Assembly (NCBI GenBank): GCA_032433595.1
Contig: JASWJB010000077.1
Span: forward strand, 82,902 to 146,901
Reading direction: 5' to 3'
Length of the DNA stretch: 64,000 nucleotides
Origin: Conoideocrella luteorostrata
Lineage: Eukaryota; Ascomycota; Sordariomycetes; Hypocreales; Clavicipitaceae
The notes under the pieces are model-generated. The model was not told the DNA's origin. It did no database searches and saw only the letters and a list, made by a program, of their open reading frames with translations. Made by a program: the position numbers and the translations under genes. Below are positions 33,845 through 43,840 of the stretch, one piece after another. Position 1 is the first letter of the stretch, and each line of letters starts with the position of its first letter.

Positions 33845-35434
33845 TCATCTCGCCACCCTGACTATGCCGTTCATAACATTAGATCCCTTGTGTCCCTCTG
33901 CTGCTAGAAGCTTTATCATATTTTTGCCTAGTCCCTTGTTCTTCTCTGCTGTCTTTAATACCCCCTCCGTAATCTTTACCTCCCCTCCACGCTGCTCTAG
34001 CAGGACTTGCATAACATCGCCAGCATAAGGACTCCCTGCTGCTGCTATTACTACCGGCTCTGTGATCTTTACCTCTTCCCCACGCTGCTCTAGCAGCAGT
34101 TGCATAATCTTGCTAGCAAAATAACTCCCTGCTGCTGCTATTACCACCGGCTCTGTGATCTTCACCTCTTCTCCACGCTGCTCTAGCAGCAGTTGCATAA
34201 TCTCGCTAGCAAAAAGACTCCCTGCTGCTGCTATTACCACCGGCTCTGTGATCTTCACCTCTTCTCCACGCTGCTCTAGCAGCAGTTGCATAATCTTGCT
34301 AGCAAAATAACTCCCTGCTGCTGCTACTACCACCGGCTCTGTGATCTTTACCTCTTCTCCACGCTGCTCTAGCAGTAGTTGCATAATCTCGCTAGCGTCA
34401 TAACTCCCTGCTGCTGCTATTACCACTAGCTCTGTGATCTTTACCTCTTCTCCACGCTGCTCTAGCAGCAGTTGCATAATCTCGCTAGCAAAACGACTCC
34501 CTGCTGCTGCTATTACCACCGGCTCTGTAATATTTACCTCTTCTCCGCGCTGCTCTAGCAGCAGTTGCATAATCTTGCTAGCGTTATGACTCTCTGCTGC
34601 TGCTTTTACCACCCGCTCTGTGATCTTTACCTCTTCTCCGCGCTGCTCTAGCAGTAGTTGCATAATCTTGCTAGCAAAATAAGTCCCTGCTGCTGCTATT
34701 ACCACCGGCTCTGTGATCTTCACCTCTTCTCCACGCTGCTCTAGCAGCAGTTGCATAATCTTGCTAGCAAAATAAGTCCCTGCTGCTGCTATTACCACCG
34801 GCTCTGTGATCTTTACCTCTTCTCCACGCTGCTCTAGCAGCAGTTGCATAATCTTGCTAGCGTCATAACTCCCTGCTGCTGCTATTACCACCCGCTCCGT
34901 GATCTTTACCTCTTCTCCGCGCTGCTCCAGCAGCAGCTGCATAATCTTGCTAGCGTCATAACTCTCTGCTGCTGCTATTACCACCCGCTCCGTGATCTTT
35001 ACCTCTTCTCCGCGCTGCTCCAGCAGCAGCTGCATAATCTTGCCACCAGAATATCCATTGCTAGCCGCGGCCATGGCTACTCTCTCTTCCACTTCAAAAT
35101 CATCACTCAGTTCTTCTAGAAGCAGTCTGATTATTTCTGCGTCGATAAAATGACCCCTCGCAGCCGTTTGTAGCACCTCGTTTGTTATGTCAACTTGACC
35201 TCGGCGCTCGTCCAAGAGCATTTGTACTATCTTTCTCCCGTGGGTTTGATTCTCTATGGCTGCATATAGTACCTCATCTGTCACTTGTATTTCTTCTTTT
35301 GTTTTCTCATGATGTAGTAGTTCTTGGAAGACTCTAAAACCTGACCTCGCTGCCTCGACTAAACAGTCGTCATTGAATGATCCAGATAGTTCTTCAAATT
35401 TATCATCTAATAACAGAACAGTATAAAATGGGAA
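33845..35434 (-). CDS. Tandem 31-aa repeat protein (NLR-associated repeat type), 5' end missing
   Basis: A continuous minus-strand frame of 529 codons ends at 33845. It opens after a stop at 35435-35437 without an early ATG; the first in-frame ATG is at 35221. It consists almost wholly of about 15 helical repeats. Twelve central copies are nearly identical 31-residue (93-bp) units, ITEPVVIAAAGSYFASKIMQ then LLLEQRGEEVK. Three diverged units precede them. Repeats of this kind (ITEEVV-x-AAAG..., which I recall as a Pfam family of unknown function, DUF7104) form C-terminal arrays of fungal NACHT/NLR-like proteins. No NACHT or effector domain is visible upstream, so this is either a truncated gene or a remaining 3' exon. 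A possible splice acceptor (TTATTAG) lies just before the first repeat. Copies remain identical in a RIP-damaged neighbourhood. Confidence 0.6.
   Translation of the reverse strand, partial: FPFYTVLLLDDKFEELSGSFNDDCLVEAARSGFRVFQELLHHEKTKEEIQVTDEVLYAAIENQTHGRKIVQMLLDERRGQVDITNEVLQTAARGHFIDAEIIRLLLEELSDDFEVEERVAMAAASNGYSGGKIMQLLLEQRGEEVKITERVVIAAAESYDASKIMQLLLEQRGEEVKITERVVIAAAGSYDASKIMQLLLEQRGEEVKITEPVVIAAAGTYFASKIMQLLLEQRGEEVKITEPVVIAAAGTYFASKIMQLLLEQRGEEVKITERVVKAAAESHNASKIMQLLLEQRGEEVNITEPVVIAAAGSRFASEIMQLLLEQRGEEVKITELVVIAAAGSYDASEIMQLLLEQRGEEVKITEPVVVAAAGSYFASKIMQLLLEQRGEEVKITEPVVIAAAGSLFASEIMQLLLEQRGEEVKITEPVVIAAAGSYFASKIMQLLLEQRGEEVKITEPVVIAAAGSPYAGDVMQVLLEQRGGEVKITEGVLKTAEKNKGLGKNMIKLLAAEGHKGSNVMNGIVRVAR
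33960..35050 (-). repeat. Array of about twelve 93-bp direct repeats
   Basis: The unit is 93 bp and repeats about 12 times with high identity. On the plus strand each unit contains CCACGCTGCTCTAGCAGCAG and ACTCCCTGCTGCTGCTATTA. Variation is concentrated in the bases coding for residue 4 and residues 11-17 of the 31-aa unit. Outer copies are more diverged than inner ones, the usual result of unequal exchange. Confidence 0.85.
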
Positions 35435-36681
35435 TCACGACAGACCCAGTTTCCTGTCTTGAACAGGTTCCTGAGCTGCGGCTGCTTTAACCTGATTAGC
35501 GCCTGAGCTTCAGTGAGCCGACCTGAGCAGCCCCATGAGCAGCCCATGAGCAGCCCTGAGTTGCCCTGAGTTTGTGATTACGTGTCCAATTTTGCTGCGC
35601 CTCTCTTAAACGTAAAAGAATTACGCGTCCACCATGTATACGCCATTTCAGACCCGCTGCATCCAGAGAAAGACCAGCCATTCACCAATGATAGACGCAT
35701 GAGTAGCAATATTCTCCGCTATTCCGATGATTGCCTAACTTCAGTTCATGGCGTAGCTCCACGTCATCGTCCGATAGTGGTACGATAGAAACTCACAGAA
35801 ACTCATAGAAACTCATAGCGACAGGAGACCTGCTCCAGCATTTCCTCTACCTCGAAATTGGTCTGCGGCATCCCCGCAATCACAACCTGCATCAACAACA
35901 TCCCGTTCGCCAGAGGGTCTATGCAGTTATCACGAGCTATGAACAACTTCTAATCGAAGATGCTCTATTAAAGTGGATGAAGTGGGTAATGGCGATAGCT
36001 ATATAGTAATTGATGTCGTGACGATAAGTACCCTCTGAGAAAGCTTTAGGTGGAAAGTCATTCAGTTGCGTCCATAATAGCCTTGCTAGTATCGAGAGCA
36101 CTAATCACCGGGTATAATGCCGAATTTAAGTTGATAGAATTTTATATACAATATTAAATGGCGCTAGAGCAGGTAACGCCTAGGGGAGCCTCTACAGCTG
36201 GCCAAGGATAAATGCGTCTAGGGTTGCAGTATGCAATGGTCTTTGATGACTATAAAGAAATTCAGAGTAGGCAATTCTGGCCAAGGACTTCAGTTAGGAA
36301 TGCAGGAGAAATTCATTATCTTAAAGCTTCCCATGTCGTTCCCAAGACGTACAGAAGTCTTAAATAGTAACGCTGAAAGAAATTGTTGTGCTAAATATTA
36401 GTTTTGTTGACTATATAGAAGAAACGGAAATTCTCCTTAGAACAATATCTTCACCTGCACCTTACTTCTTCCGCCGGCGGACCCTTATAATTTAGTCTCT
36501 AATAATGTTACATCAAGTCCTTGGCGATGCTCTGTAGACACTATAAACTTCTAAATGCAAGCATAATGGCACAGGCGTTAAACAATCCTTTCGCTGATAT
36601 ATGTCTCTACTAATTCTCTCGTAAGTATGCTTTAGCAAAGTATCTGCAACAGCTAATGGTTGAAGTTTATGAACAGCTTGG

Positions 36682-36954
36682 TCAATCCAGCACTAGTGAT
36701 GGAATGCCTAGTGCATCACTCAACACTGTGCACAGTACCTCATTAGTCTCCGCCCTAATAGCCTGCCGCTTGCTAACTAGCTCCTTTGGTTCTTTGTGTT
36801 TTTCCAGGGCTTCAAGGATCGCATTCTCTTGCCGGGCTAGTTGGCCCAATACCAGGCTGGAGAGCTGAACTGTAGCTTTAGCAATATCTAAGAAAGTCTC
36901 GCATCCTAGTAGCCGTAGTTCGCGCTTTCGCGTCGCTCGATTAGCTATTCTGTG
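36682..36954 (-). pseudogene. Relic coding stretch, helical, unrecognised
   Basis: A minus-strand open stretch of about 90 codons without an ATG reads as a charged helical segment (KRELRLLGCETFLDIAKATV, LARQENAILEALEKHKEPKE, KRQAIRAETNEVL). It is closed by stops on both sides. The regular helix pattern suggests a once-real protein, but I cannot name its family. No intact gene is present. Confidence 0.3.
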
Positions 36955-37385
36955 CTCTCAATCAAGTTTTTCGAAACTTAACCTTCCCTCAATTTCTTTA
37001 GTGGTAAAACAAGGCATTTGACGACCGTCTCTCTTCACTTTTATTACGTTCAGGGAAACGGACTCTCTCAGCGGCATAGTACGCCATCCTGTTGGCTGGA
37101 GAAGATATCTGTTGGATTGGCTCCTATATTATATCGCACGTATAGAATCTGTGTTTGTCACTGTTAGCTAGCACTTTAACGTTCAGAGGACTGCAAATAC
37201 AAGGCAATAGCATTTTTGCAACTACTCGAAATCATAGTCTCTGAGAGTATGGTGTCCATTTAAATACCGAGTTCCCAAATCTGCACAGGACACAGATGTC
37301 CAGGGTTTGGTATTAGTCCTTCCACCAAATGGGTCTCCACACCAGGGCTTCGAATAGTAACGCCCCCTAATAGTCTAGATCGTTT

Positions 37386-37558
37386 GGACTATTAGTCTAC
37401 CTTTTACAATATATTTAACATATTGTTGTTTTGAACAAAATTGTGATGGATCTATTTAAAGCAACAAACAGCAGTAAATGGCTTGCTGATATTCATTTTC
37501 AGTGGTTTTAAACTAGAGAAAATAGCTTCTTTGAATATATTTTAGACTAATAGTCTAT
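37386..37558. mobile_element. Candidate MITE with short terminal inverted repeats
   Basis: The left end GACTATTAGTCTA (37387-37399) is mirrored at 37543-37557 (TAGACTAATAGTCTA). The segment between is AT-rich and non-coding, about 170 bp overall. A further TAATAGTCTAG lies just outside the left end (about 37368). Size and structure suit a miniature inverted-repeat element, but the target-site duplication is unclear. Confidence 0.35.
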
Positions 37559-39554
37559 ACGGTCAGGATTCTTGGGAGCCTGCTCCACACTTGTTTAGCA
37601 CATTTGAGCATGATAATATTAGAATGTTTGAGCCATCCTCTTTGACGTATTTTGAACCATTATAATGATGTTTATGATGTGCTGCAATGTATCTGCAGTA
37701 CCAATCTAATGCAAAGCGACGCAGATTTTAGGCGGGGTTAGCACGCTTTAATTCGAGGAGTTGCAAACTCAAAGCCACCGCCATTTAGTGAGGCAATGCA
37801 CTATCATCCACCCTTAATTTACGAACGCTCACACCTTCCTCGTGCCTGTTCTCCCTGTTTGATTCATTTTTTGAGCTAATTTGAAGCTGTCTTTTCCTTT
37901 CTCAGACATAGTAAATTGGATGCCTTACTAAATAAATTCATGTTAAAAAGCTTGGTTTATTGGTATAGAATGAAAACAATTTGCGCCCTAAATACAAGAC
38001 CCTTTTCGATTTTCAAGGATCGGCGAGATAACATTGCTTACGGTACTTTCGGGTTACACGCTGACAGTAATCTTAGTCAAAATCGACCACAAATTCACGC
38101 CGGCTGTAATTATCATCTACCCAAACCCAATTCGCTGCTGCTGTAGTGTATACAGCTAGCAACATGAGCCGTGCGCTAGCATTTGTTGCGTTATGTGCCT
38201 TTCTGGACATTTGGCAGCAATTTCAACAGTGTAAATCGGCAGAAATAGAAGGATTGTATTGAATAGATGACTTGTGTAGCTGATGATGATGAAAGTGATG
38301 ATTCTGAAGAAGTTGATGACCTTCCTGAAGAGCCCTGAAAGCCTCTTATTTATAGCCCTCTCTTCGTTCTATCGTCGGCCTCGCCGTCGAACACACCGAA
38401 GCTACGGCATTCCCTAGTCTTCGGCGTCTCCTAGCACACTTATCAGAGGTTTCTAGATATCTATGGCACTGATTATCCTAACAGAAGCAATTTTCGTCCC
38501 AACAGCATTATCACTGGGTCAGTTCAGTCTTCAATCACTTCAAATAATCCGACAATTAATGGGAAAATATCGACTTACTCTATAGCAATAGGCGTCGCTG
38601 CTCAACAATTGATTCATCGGGAGCACCCTTGGCAACTGAGAGTTACGTCATGTTTAAATTTCAAATCTCATGCTCGATGGATTGCTAAGAAGATGGCCTG
38701 CGGTAAGGAAAATTGTAGGGACTTTTCTTAGATTCCACCCTGCCACAAACGGGGAGCATCCAATGCAGGAAGACCTAGCTTTCACAAGACGACGAAGGGA
38801 ACAAAGCTCAACAACTATGGTCAGCTGAAGAATGACATGAATCCAATCAAATAGTTCCATACTTCCAAATATCAAGCTTGCGACAGTTCAATGTCATCTG
38901 TATGGTAACTCCTCACGAAACCCGATTTTGAAGCCCACAGCGACTGAATAGCAAAATGGAGCGATCGAATTTCGAGTTGCTAGCAATGACGGAGAGGAAT
39001 AACTTACAATTTATCTCAGTAACCTTATATACGTCTACTGCAAGCAGCTTTCCAATATGCATAAAGCGTTTATTGCACGTCTTATCTATGACCGCAGGCG
39101 TCTCTTTACCCACCATTATTGAATTGCGTCATGAGCATATAAAGCAATTTGCAACAGCAGTTTTGAAGCAAACATAATCCAGAGAGAATTGGCTGATTCT
39201 GGCTAAAACGTGGTGACTGAAGAATGAAGAATCTGAACTTCCTGAAGAGCCCTGAAATTCTCCTGCTTTTGTCAACACTCGAAAATCCCTCAATTTAGCT
39301 GCCTCGAGCGACAATATTGTGATTAAGCCTCCTTTATTTCATGCGCCTTGAACCTAGCTATTTATGGCACTAATCTTACTGATAGAAACAATTCACGTCT
39401 CAATATACTATGATGAACTCGAAGTGATTGGTGTTACGACTTACCGACCCTTTGACCGCCAACCATTCCTCGCGATCCACAGCACTATTGAATAGTGTGA
39501 TTCTTCTATTTGTAATATTACCTCGCAAGAACTTGGAAACAACGAAGCTTCAAA

Positions 39555-41270
39555 CTACTGCATACCGCGAGCCGTCGTGGAATGTGAGTCTGGGTCGGAA
39601 AAGGCTATTAACGGCATAATTGGCCAACCAATCGTCTCAATTTCCATGTTGCTCTGCCACATATTCAGGATTTTTTCATGCATAAGCAGGTCTTTTCTAT
39701 AGCCAAGAACCTTCCAGAGTTTTGTCCGCAAAATAAACCAGTCGGATTCATAGTCGTCAAAATCTAGCTCAGGCTCTTCAGTAGCTATCTCTTCAAAAGA
39801 ATTTACACTAGCTTCGTCTCCTGCTGATTCGCTATCTTGATCATTATTTCCCATGTACTTGGAGTACACGTCTGCAGGGCATGGAATTTCCCGAAGCCTA
39901 GGGAATATCCTGCGCTATAACGTCATAATGCTCTTAGTTTTTCCTAGGCGCATTAATTATTCTGGATTTTTGAACAATATACTCTGGAGTTAAATGATTT
40001 CTAAGTGCAAGAGTGGGTTTATATTTGCCATTTGAGATAAAGACAGGGATAATTAAGCTTAGGGCAGATTTAGCACTATTAACTGCGAGCAGTGATGTGC
40101 AAGGTCTTAAAGCTTTGCACCGCTCAACCGAAAATTCAGGCCAAGCTCAAGAACCTGTAGGCGAGGGAGGGAATACATTAAATCTAAAAACAGGTCTTCT
40201 GCCTGTTCAGAGCTCCTAGTGGAGAGACCTGGCTTTATGCTAAACCTTTCTAACAGTGGGCAGCCACGTGCGATGTGCAGGATTGTTTCTAGATAATGAA
40301 ACTTATGGCAAAACAGGTCAATGATTCGTAAATGCTGATACTTCGCAATCATTTCGATTACGCCTTTGGCAATGGCTGGGCTAGCTAATGGAAAATTTCT
40401 TATCCTGAGGATTCTAAGGTCTTTAAATTTTGGTAACTGCTCTAACCATCGCTGGTTCCACTCCTGGAGATATAGTGCCTTCAGCCTTGGCCACGAAATT
40501 TCCTAGCCATTTATTCCTGGCATAACGGATACGGGTTTCAAAGAGACACCCCTATCAGGTATGTTTAAAACCAACGCCTTAAGGTTTTGCTGTTGCTGAA
40601 GGCATGATAGGAGTTCCGTAAGAGGCTTTGGGTTGTTAGAGTGAGTTGAGTCACTTATTTTGTACTGACTCTTAAGGTGAAAAAATTGTAGATCGCACAA
40701 ATTAAGCAGTCAAGAAAGAGCATTAATATCATTATAGGCAGCTGATTTATAGATTGTAAGGGCTCTAAGGGTTGAAAGCTTATCCTGTTAACGTTAGAAC
40801 ATTCCTTGAGTGGACAATCGTAGACTAAACAAAACTCACACAAGGGTTAACCAATATGGTAGAACAAGTAAAGCTTTCTAACAAGATCTGACAGTAAAAA
40901 TTATTAATAGCTATGTATTCAACAGTTAGGGTAAGTAGGAGATCAGAAATAAGTGACTAATCTTGATTAATAAACTCAAAGGGGATAATGAGGCTTACAA
41001 GCTCTCTTCCTTGTGGATAAAGAAGTAGCTTAGCGTATCGGCGATAGCGCATCGTACGACACTTCTCATAGCATGCAAGTCTGGTATCTGGCATTGCTGC
41101 TTCGTCGATTGCCGGAGTTTCTGGGGAAAGGACGAGATGCTTCACCATGGTCATGTTACGAGCGAATCGCTCCGGAGATGCTGCAAAGAGATAGTCAAGC
41201 GATGCAATATCAGGGGTGCGAAACTGTATGTCATTCAAAGAGCCCCGGTATAGCTTCTTTATAGCTGCCC
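39555..41270 (-). pseudogene. Broken F-box/leucine-rich-repeat-like protein gene
   Basis: Fragments of one protein are scattered over the minus strand. From 5' to 3': about 41270-40957 (LNDIQFRTPDIASLDYLFAA, MVKHLVLSPETP); 40843-40655 in another frame (EFCLVYDCPLKECSNV); and 40700-40107 in a single frame interrupted by a TAG at 40503-40505. This last part has leucine-rich-repeat rhythm: WPRLKALYLQEWNQRWLEQL, FKDLRILRIRNFPL, YQHLRIIDLFCHKFHYL, LPRLQVLELGLNF. A stretch at 39869-39555 (acidic, then WKVLGYRKDLLMHEKILNMW and IGWPIMPL) is in the same frame and resembles the C-terminus of fungal F-box/LRR proteins. Frame changes and stops mean it is not functional. The internal TAG could derive from CAG or TGG by C-to-T change. 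No clear F-box motif survives. Confidence 0.5.
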
Positions 41271-42257
41271 TATTCTAGATGCTATTCACACAAGCGTAGT
41301 TTAGAAGATTAGGTATTATGTGGACATTGTCGAGAACAAGTCCAATAATTTCCGGAAGAAAAAAAGGATTTAACATGATTTAACGAGACCCTCTAAGCAC
41401 TAAAATGCACTACCGCTAAACTCAGTCAAAGAGTAGGTGTAGGATTGATGACGATCTTCGAATGAAATAGAATTTGTACTGCTGCTGGGATGCCACCAGT
41501 GGACAGATAAATCAGAGTAATAGTCCCGACCGCAGGAATTCATCCAACTTTGCTGTTCAGATTGTTAAAAAAGCCATGTAGATGCGAATGAAGGAGCTTG
41601 ACGACTATGAAGACGACTGAATCCAATTAAATACTGGCCTGGTTCAAGTGGGTACTATAGCCAATCAGTTCGCAAGGACATGGTATAGGTTCCTCCACCA
41701 AACAGTTCCTAGCTAGGCCTAACGAAAAAAGTCAGTCGTTACAAAGTAACTGTCCCCATCCACCATCTTTCTGTATGGGTAACGCGCCTCTCTTCCTGGA
41801 AATTCAATTCATCTGATCTAGGTTATCCAAGAGAGAAGAAGAGGAAGAGGAATGCCCCGAGCGCGCCGTATAAAAGAGGCGCGCTAAGGTGGCCACATGA
41901 CCTTGTCTACAATTGCTCGTATGCTTGAGCCGCAGGATGAGTGGGTGTCCAGGTGCCGACCAATCAGTCGCCCGCTCAGTGCTATCCACAAATAGCGGAG
42001 AAAGTCGGTCCATAATTGATTCCTCAGGCATCAAGAAAACGCTTCAGGCATAAAGATAATGCGCTGCAGTTTTGAGTCGCCATTCTGCCAGAGTCTACAG
42101 CAAAAGTCCTGTTAACGCCATTCTCATACCTTTCAATTGCATACCGATCCACAACCTGACATCTACTGCCTCTCAACCTTGATCCCTATCTGACCTTAGA
42201 CGGAGACCTACCTCTTCTCTGCTCGCTGTCCTTTCGCATGCCCAGCTAAACAGTGTG
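41271..42257. other. Intergenic region containing the left hairpin repeat
   Basis: About 1 kb with no gene. The main feature is the hairpin-bearing repeat at about 41800-41940. A TC-rich segment with CTACTGCCTCTC directly precedes the ATG of the 167-aa gene and may be its leader. Confidence 0.45.
41800..41940 (+). repeat. Hairpin-bearing repeat, left copy
   Basis: About 140 bp shared in inverted orientation with 49010-49135. Its core is a perfect hairpin: AGCGCGCC (41860-41867), loop GTATAAAAGA, GGCGCGCT (41878-41885). Both copies keep stem and loop exactly, flanked by a GA-rich arm on one side and GGTGGCCACATG plus a TCGTATGCTTGA segment on the other. The copies differ by small gaps and point changes. 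Confidence 0.65.
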
Positions 42258-42761
42258 ATGGATATAAATCGGGCCGAACGGCAGGCGAAGAGAGTCCTGA
42301 TCATGGTGTCGCGGAGAAGCTCGCAGTGGGAAAAAGCGTGGGCATTTCCCGAGGAACTCATTGTCATTGCACTGCGACTCGCACAGGAGAGCGGACTGCT
42401 TCCACAATGCGTGCAAGAGGACTCATCCGCAACCCGATTTCTGGCGAAGGAGAGGTGGGATGGTCGAATATTCATTGTGTTTGACGTCTATCACGACACC
42501 TACGACCCCGATAGAGCTCACATGCATAGCCAAGATAACCTGCCTGTGATTGAGGTTTATTTGAGTCGAAAGGAGGTCGCGAGGATGGCGGGCAAACCGA
42601 CAGCGAACAAGGTCAATGGCGACGTCAGAGCTCTCCATAATGCGACTGGTCTAGGCAGCCGACCGCCCTTCAGCGTTGACCACAGCCAAGGGAAAGTGCC
42701 CTTCTACAATAACCCGCGATCTTCTGAGTCATGTGGCGTAACGGGCTTGTCTCTTGGTTAA
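42258..42761 (+). CDS. Orphan protein, 167 aa
   Basis: A single open frame from ATG 42258 (MDINRAERQAKRVLIMVSRR) to 42761. Composition is normal for a coding gene and the GC content is higher than in flanking relics. It has a helical N-terminal half (FPEELIVIALRLAQESGL) and a C-terminal half with YLSRKEVARMAGKPTANKVN, but no motif I can assign. It ends 86 bp from the stop of a convergent small Cys-rich gene and lies inside the block bounded by the inverted hairpin repeats. It could be a lineage-specific gene or a chance frame; length and composition favour a gene. Confidence 0.45.
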   Translation: MDINRAERQAKRVLIMVSRRSSQWEKAWAFPEELIVIALRLAQESGLLPQCVQEDSSATRFLAKERWDGRIFIVFDVYHDTYDPDRAHMHSQDNLPVIEVYLSRKEVARMAGKPTANKVNGDVRALHNATGLGSRPPFSVDHSQGKVPFYNNPRSSESCGVTGLSLG

Positions 42762-42847
42762 GGAACATTAGGATTGGAACATGGTAACACAATTAGGAAG
42801 TTTCATTGCATTTGAGTGTGCTATTCGTCTAGAGTCTAAATCCGTCC

Positions 42848-43024
42848 CTACATTGACTCCGGCGTAGGGAGGCTGCACGAGGCACAAGTGTCGCTCACAT
42901 CCGTCACATTGGAGCCGTCTACGGCGGGTCCGACATGCTGAGCGGATTGCGCGCAAGTCACGGTACGCTCAACCTTCATCAGAGAGCCGCACCGTCCACA
43001 CGTTGTTCGCGTAAAGCGGCACAT
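42848..43024 (-). CDS. Small Cys-rich (CxxC-type) protein, 58 aa
   Basis: A minus-strand frame from ATG 43024 to TAG at 42848-42850. The product starts MCRFTRTTCGRCGSLMKVER and contains five cysteines, including C-x2-C at positions 9 and 12 and C-x2-C at 47 and 50 (DTCASCSLP). The pattern suits a zinc-ribbon-like fold. I recall that short fungal proteins starting MC(R/K)F...C..CG are common but uncharacterised. No secretion signal is evident. It is convergent with the 167-aa gene, about 90 bp apart. An upstream exon is possible but not needed. Confidence 0.45.
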   Translation of the reverse strand: MCRFTRTTCGRCGSLMKVERTVTCAQSAQHVGPAVDGSNVTDVSDTCASCSLPTPESM

Positions 43025-43840
43025 AATCTGGGAACTGTGAGCTTCTGACTGCCAGCGGAAAGGGGGCTGCTTACGGGCTTCGATCGTGCGAGAGTCGGCT
43101 TATGCCCGTTCTCAGCGTAGGTCTTTGGAGGAATGATGATGTTTAAATCCAGGAGGCGCTCAGCCTTACTATTGTTGTACTGGATTTGTGATTACTGAAT
43201 TATTAAAATTAATGACGGCGGTTCTGTAACCTCTATTTATAAGAGATGGAATCTAATAAACTCTCACACCTGAATAACGAACACTGCGTACTCGTTTCAA
43301 GAAGCGCCCTGGGCATGCAATTCGCCAACCAACGTGCAGATAACAAATCTGCTGATACTCGTGCGACCACTAACAAGACCATGTCGTGGTACTCAGTTGG
43401 CACCGGCCTTGCAGGATGCCTGTACCAACTTGCATTCAAGGTCCATCGCTAGGGTTTGTGGGCTGAGTCGTAGGCTAAATCGCATTGAATGTTGGGTTGG
43501 AGATAGAAGTAGCTTGGCGATGGATCAACATTGGGTGGCCTGATCCTGCGTTGCCCCGCAGTGAAGATTAGGTCTGTAGAAGTAGTGCATAATTCACGCA
43601 ACAACAAGGCCGACCAAAGCGCCTAACGATTGGCTGGCAACATCTCGGGCAAACGAATTGCCGACCCGTACATGCGCATGTAACATTCCTGCCCAATCAA
43701 TCAGCTCCTTCGGAGCACCCTCGACTGCTACTTCTACCTGCAGCGCTAGTTCAAACGACCGCGACGCTGCGCCGTCCCTGGTGACTATCAGATCCCCTCC
43801 TTGTTCTCTCAATCTCGTCTCTCACAATGATGGGTCATTC
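43025..43840. other. Intergenic region upstream of the nuclease-like gene
   Basis: About 0.8 kb. Short open frames exist on both strands without recognisable content. The plus-strand frame entering the nuclease-like gene is open from 43658, but the first ATG with a family-like start is 43841, so the upstream part is treated as leader. Confidence 0.4.

Larger units (their letters stand above)
35435..39554. other. AT-rich region with gene and element relics
   Basis: About 4.1 kb, AT-rich, without an intact gene. It contains a GAGCAGCC/CATGAGCAGCC repeat at about 35520-35560, a broken coding stretch at 36682-36954, and an element with terminal inverted repeats at 37386-37558. Two diverged copies of one segment lie at about 38290-38510 and 39215-39400; both contain CTTCCTGAAGAGCCCTGAAA and a TATGGCACT segment. 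The first looks like the acidic C-terminal end of a gene (DDESDDSEEVDDLPEEP, then stop). These are probably remains of duplicated genes. Confidence 0.45.

Noticed and set aside
34844..35119. Plus-strand frame within the 93-bp repeat array
   Set aside because: Antisense shadow of the repeat protein; it arises because the unit length is a multiple of three.
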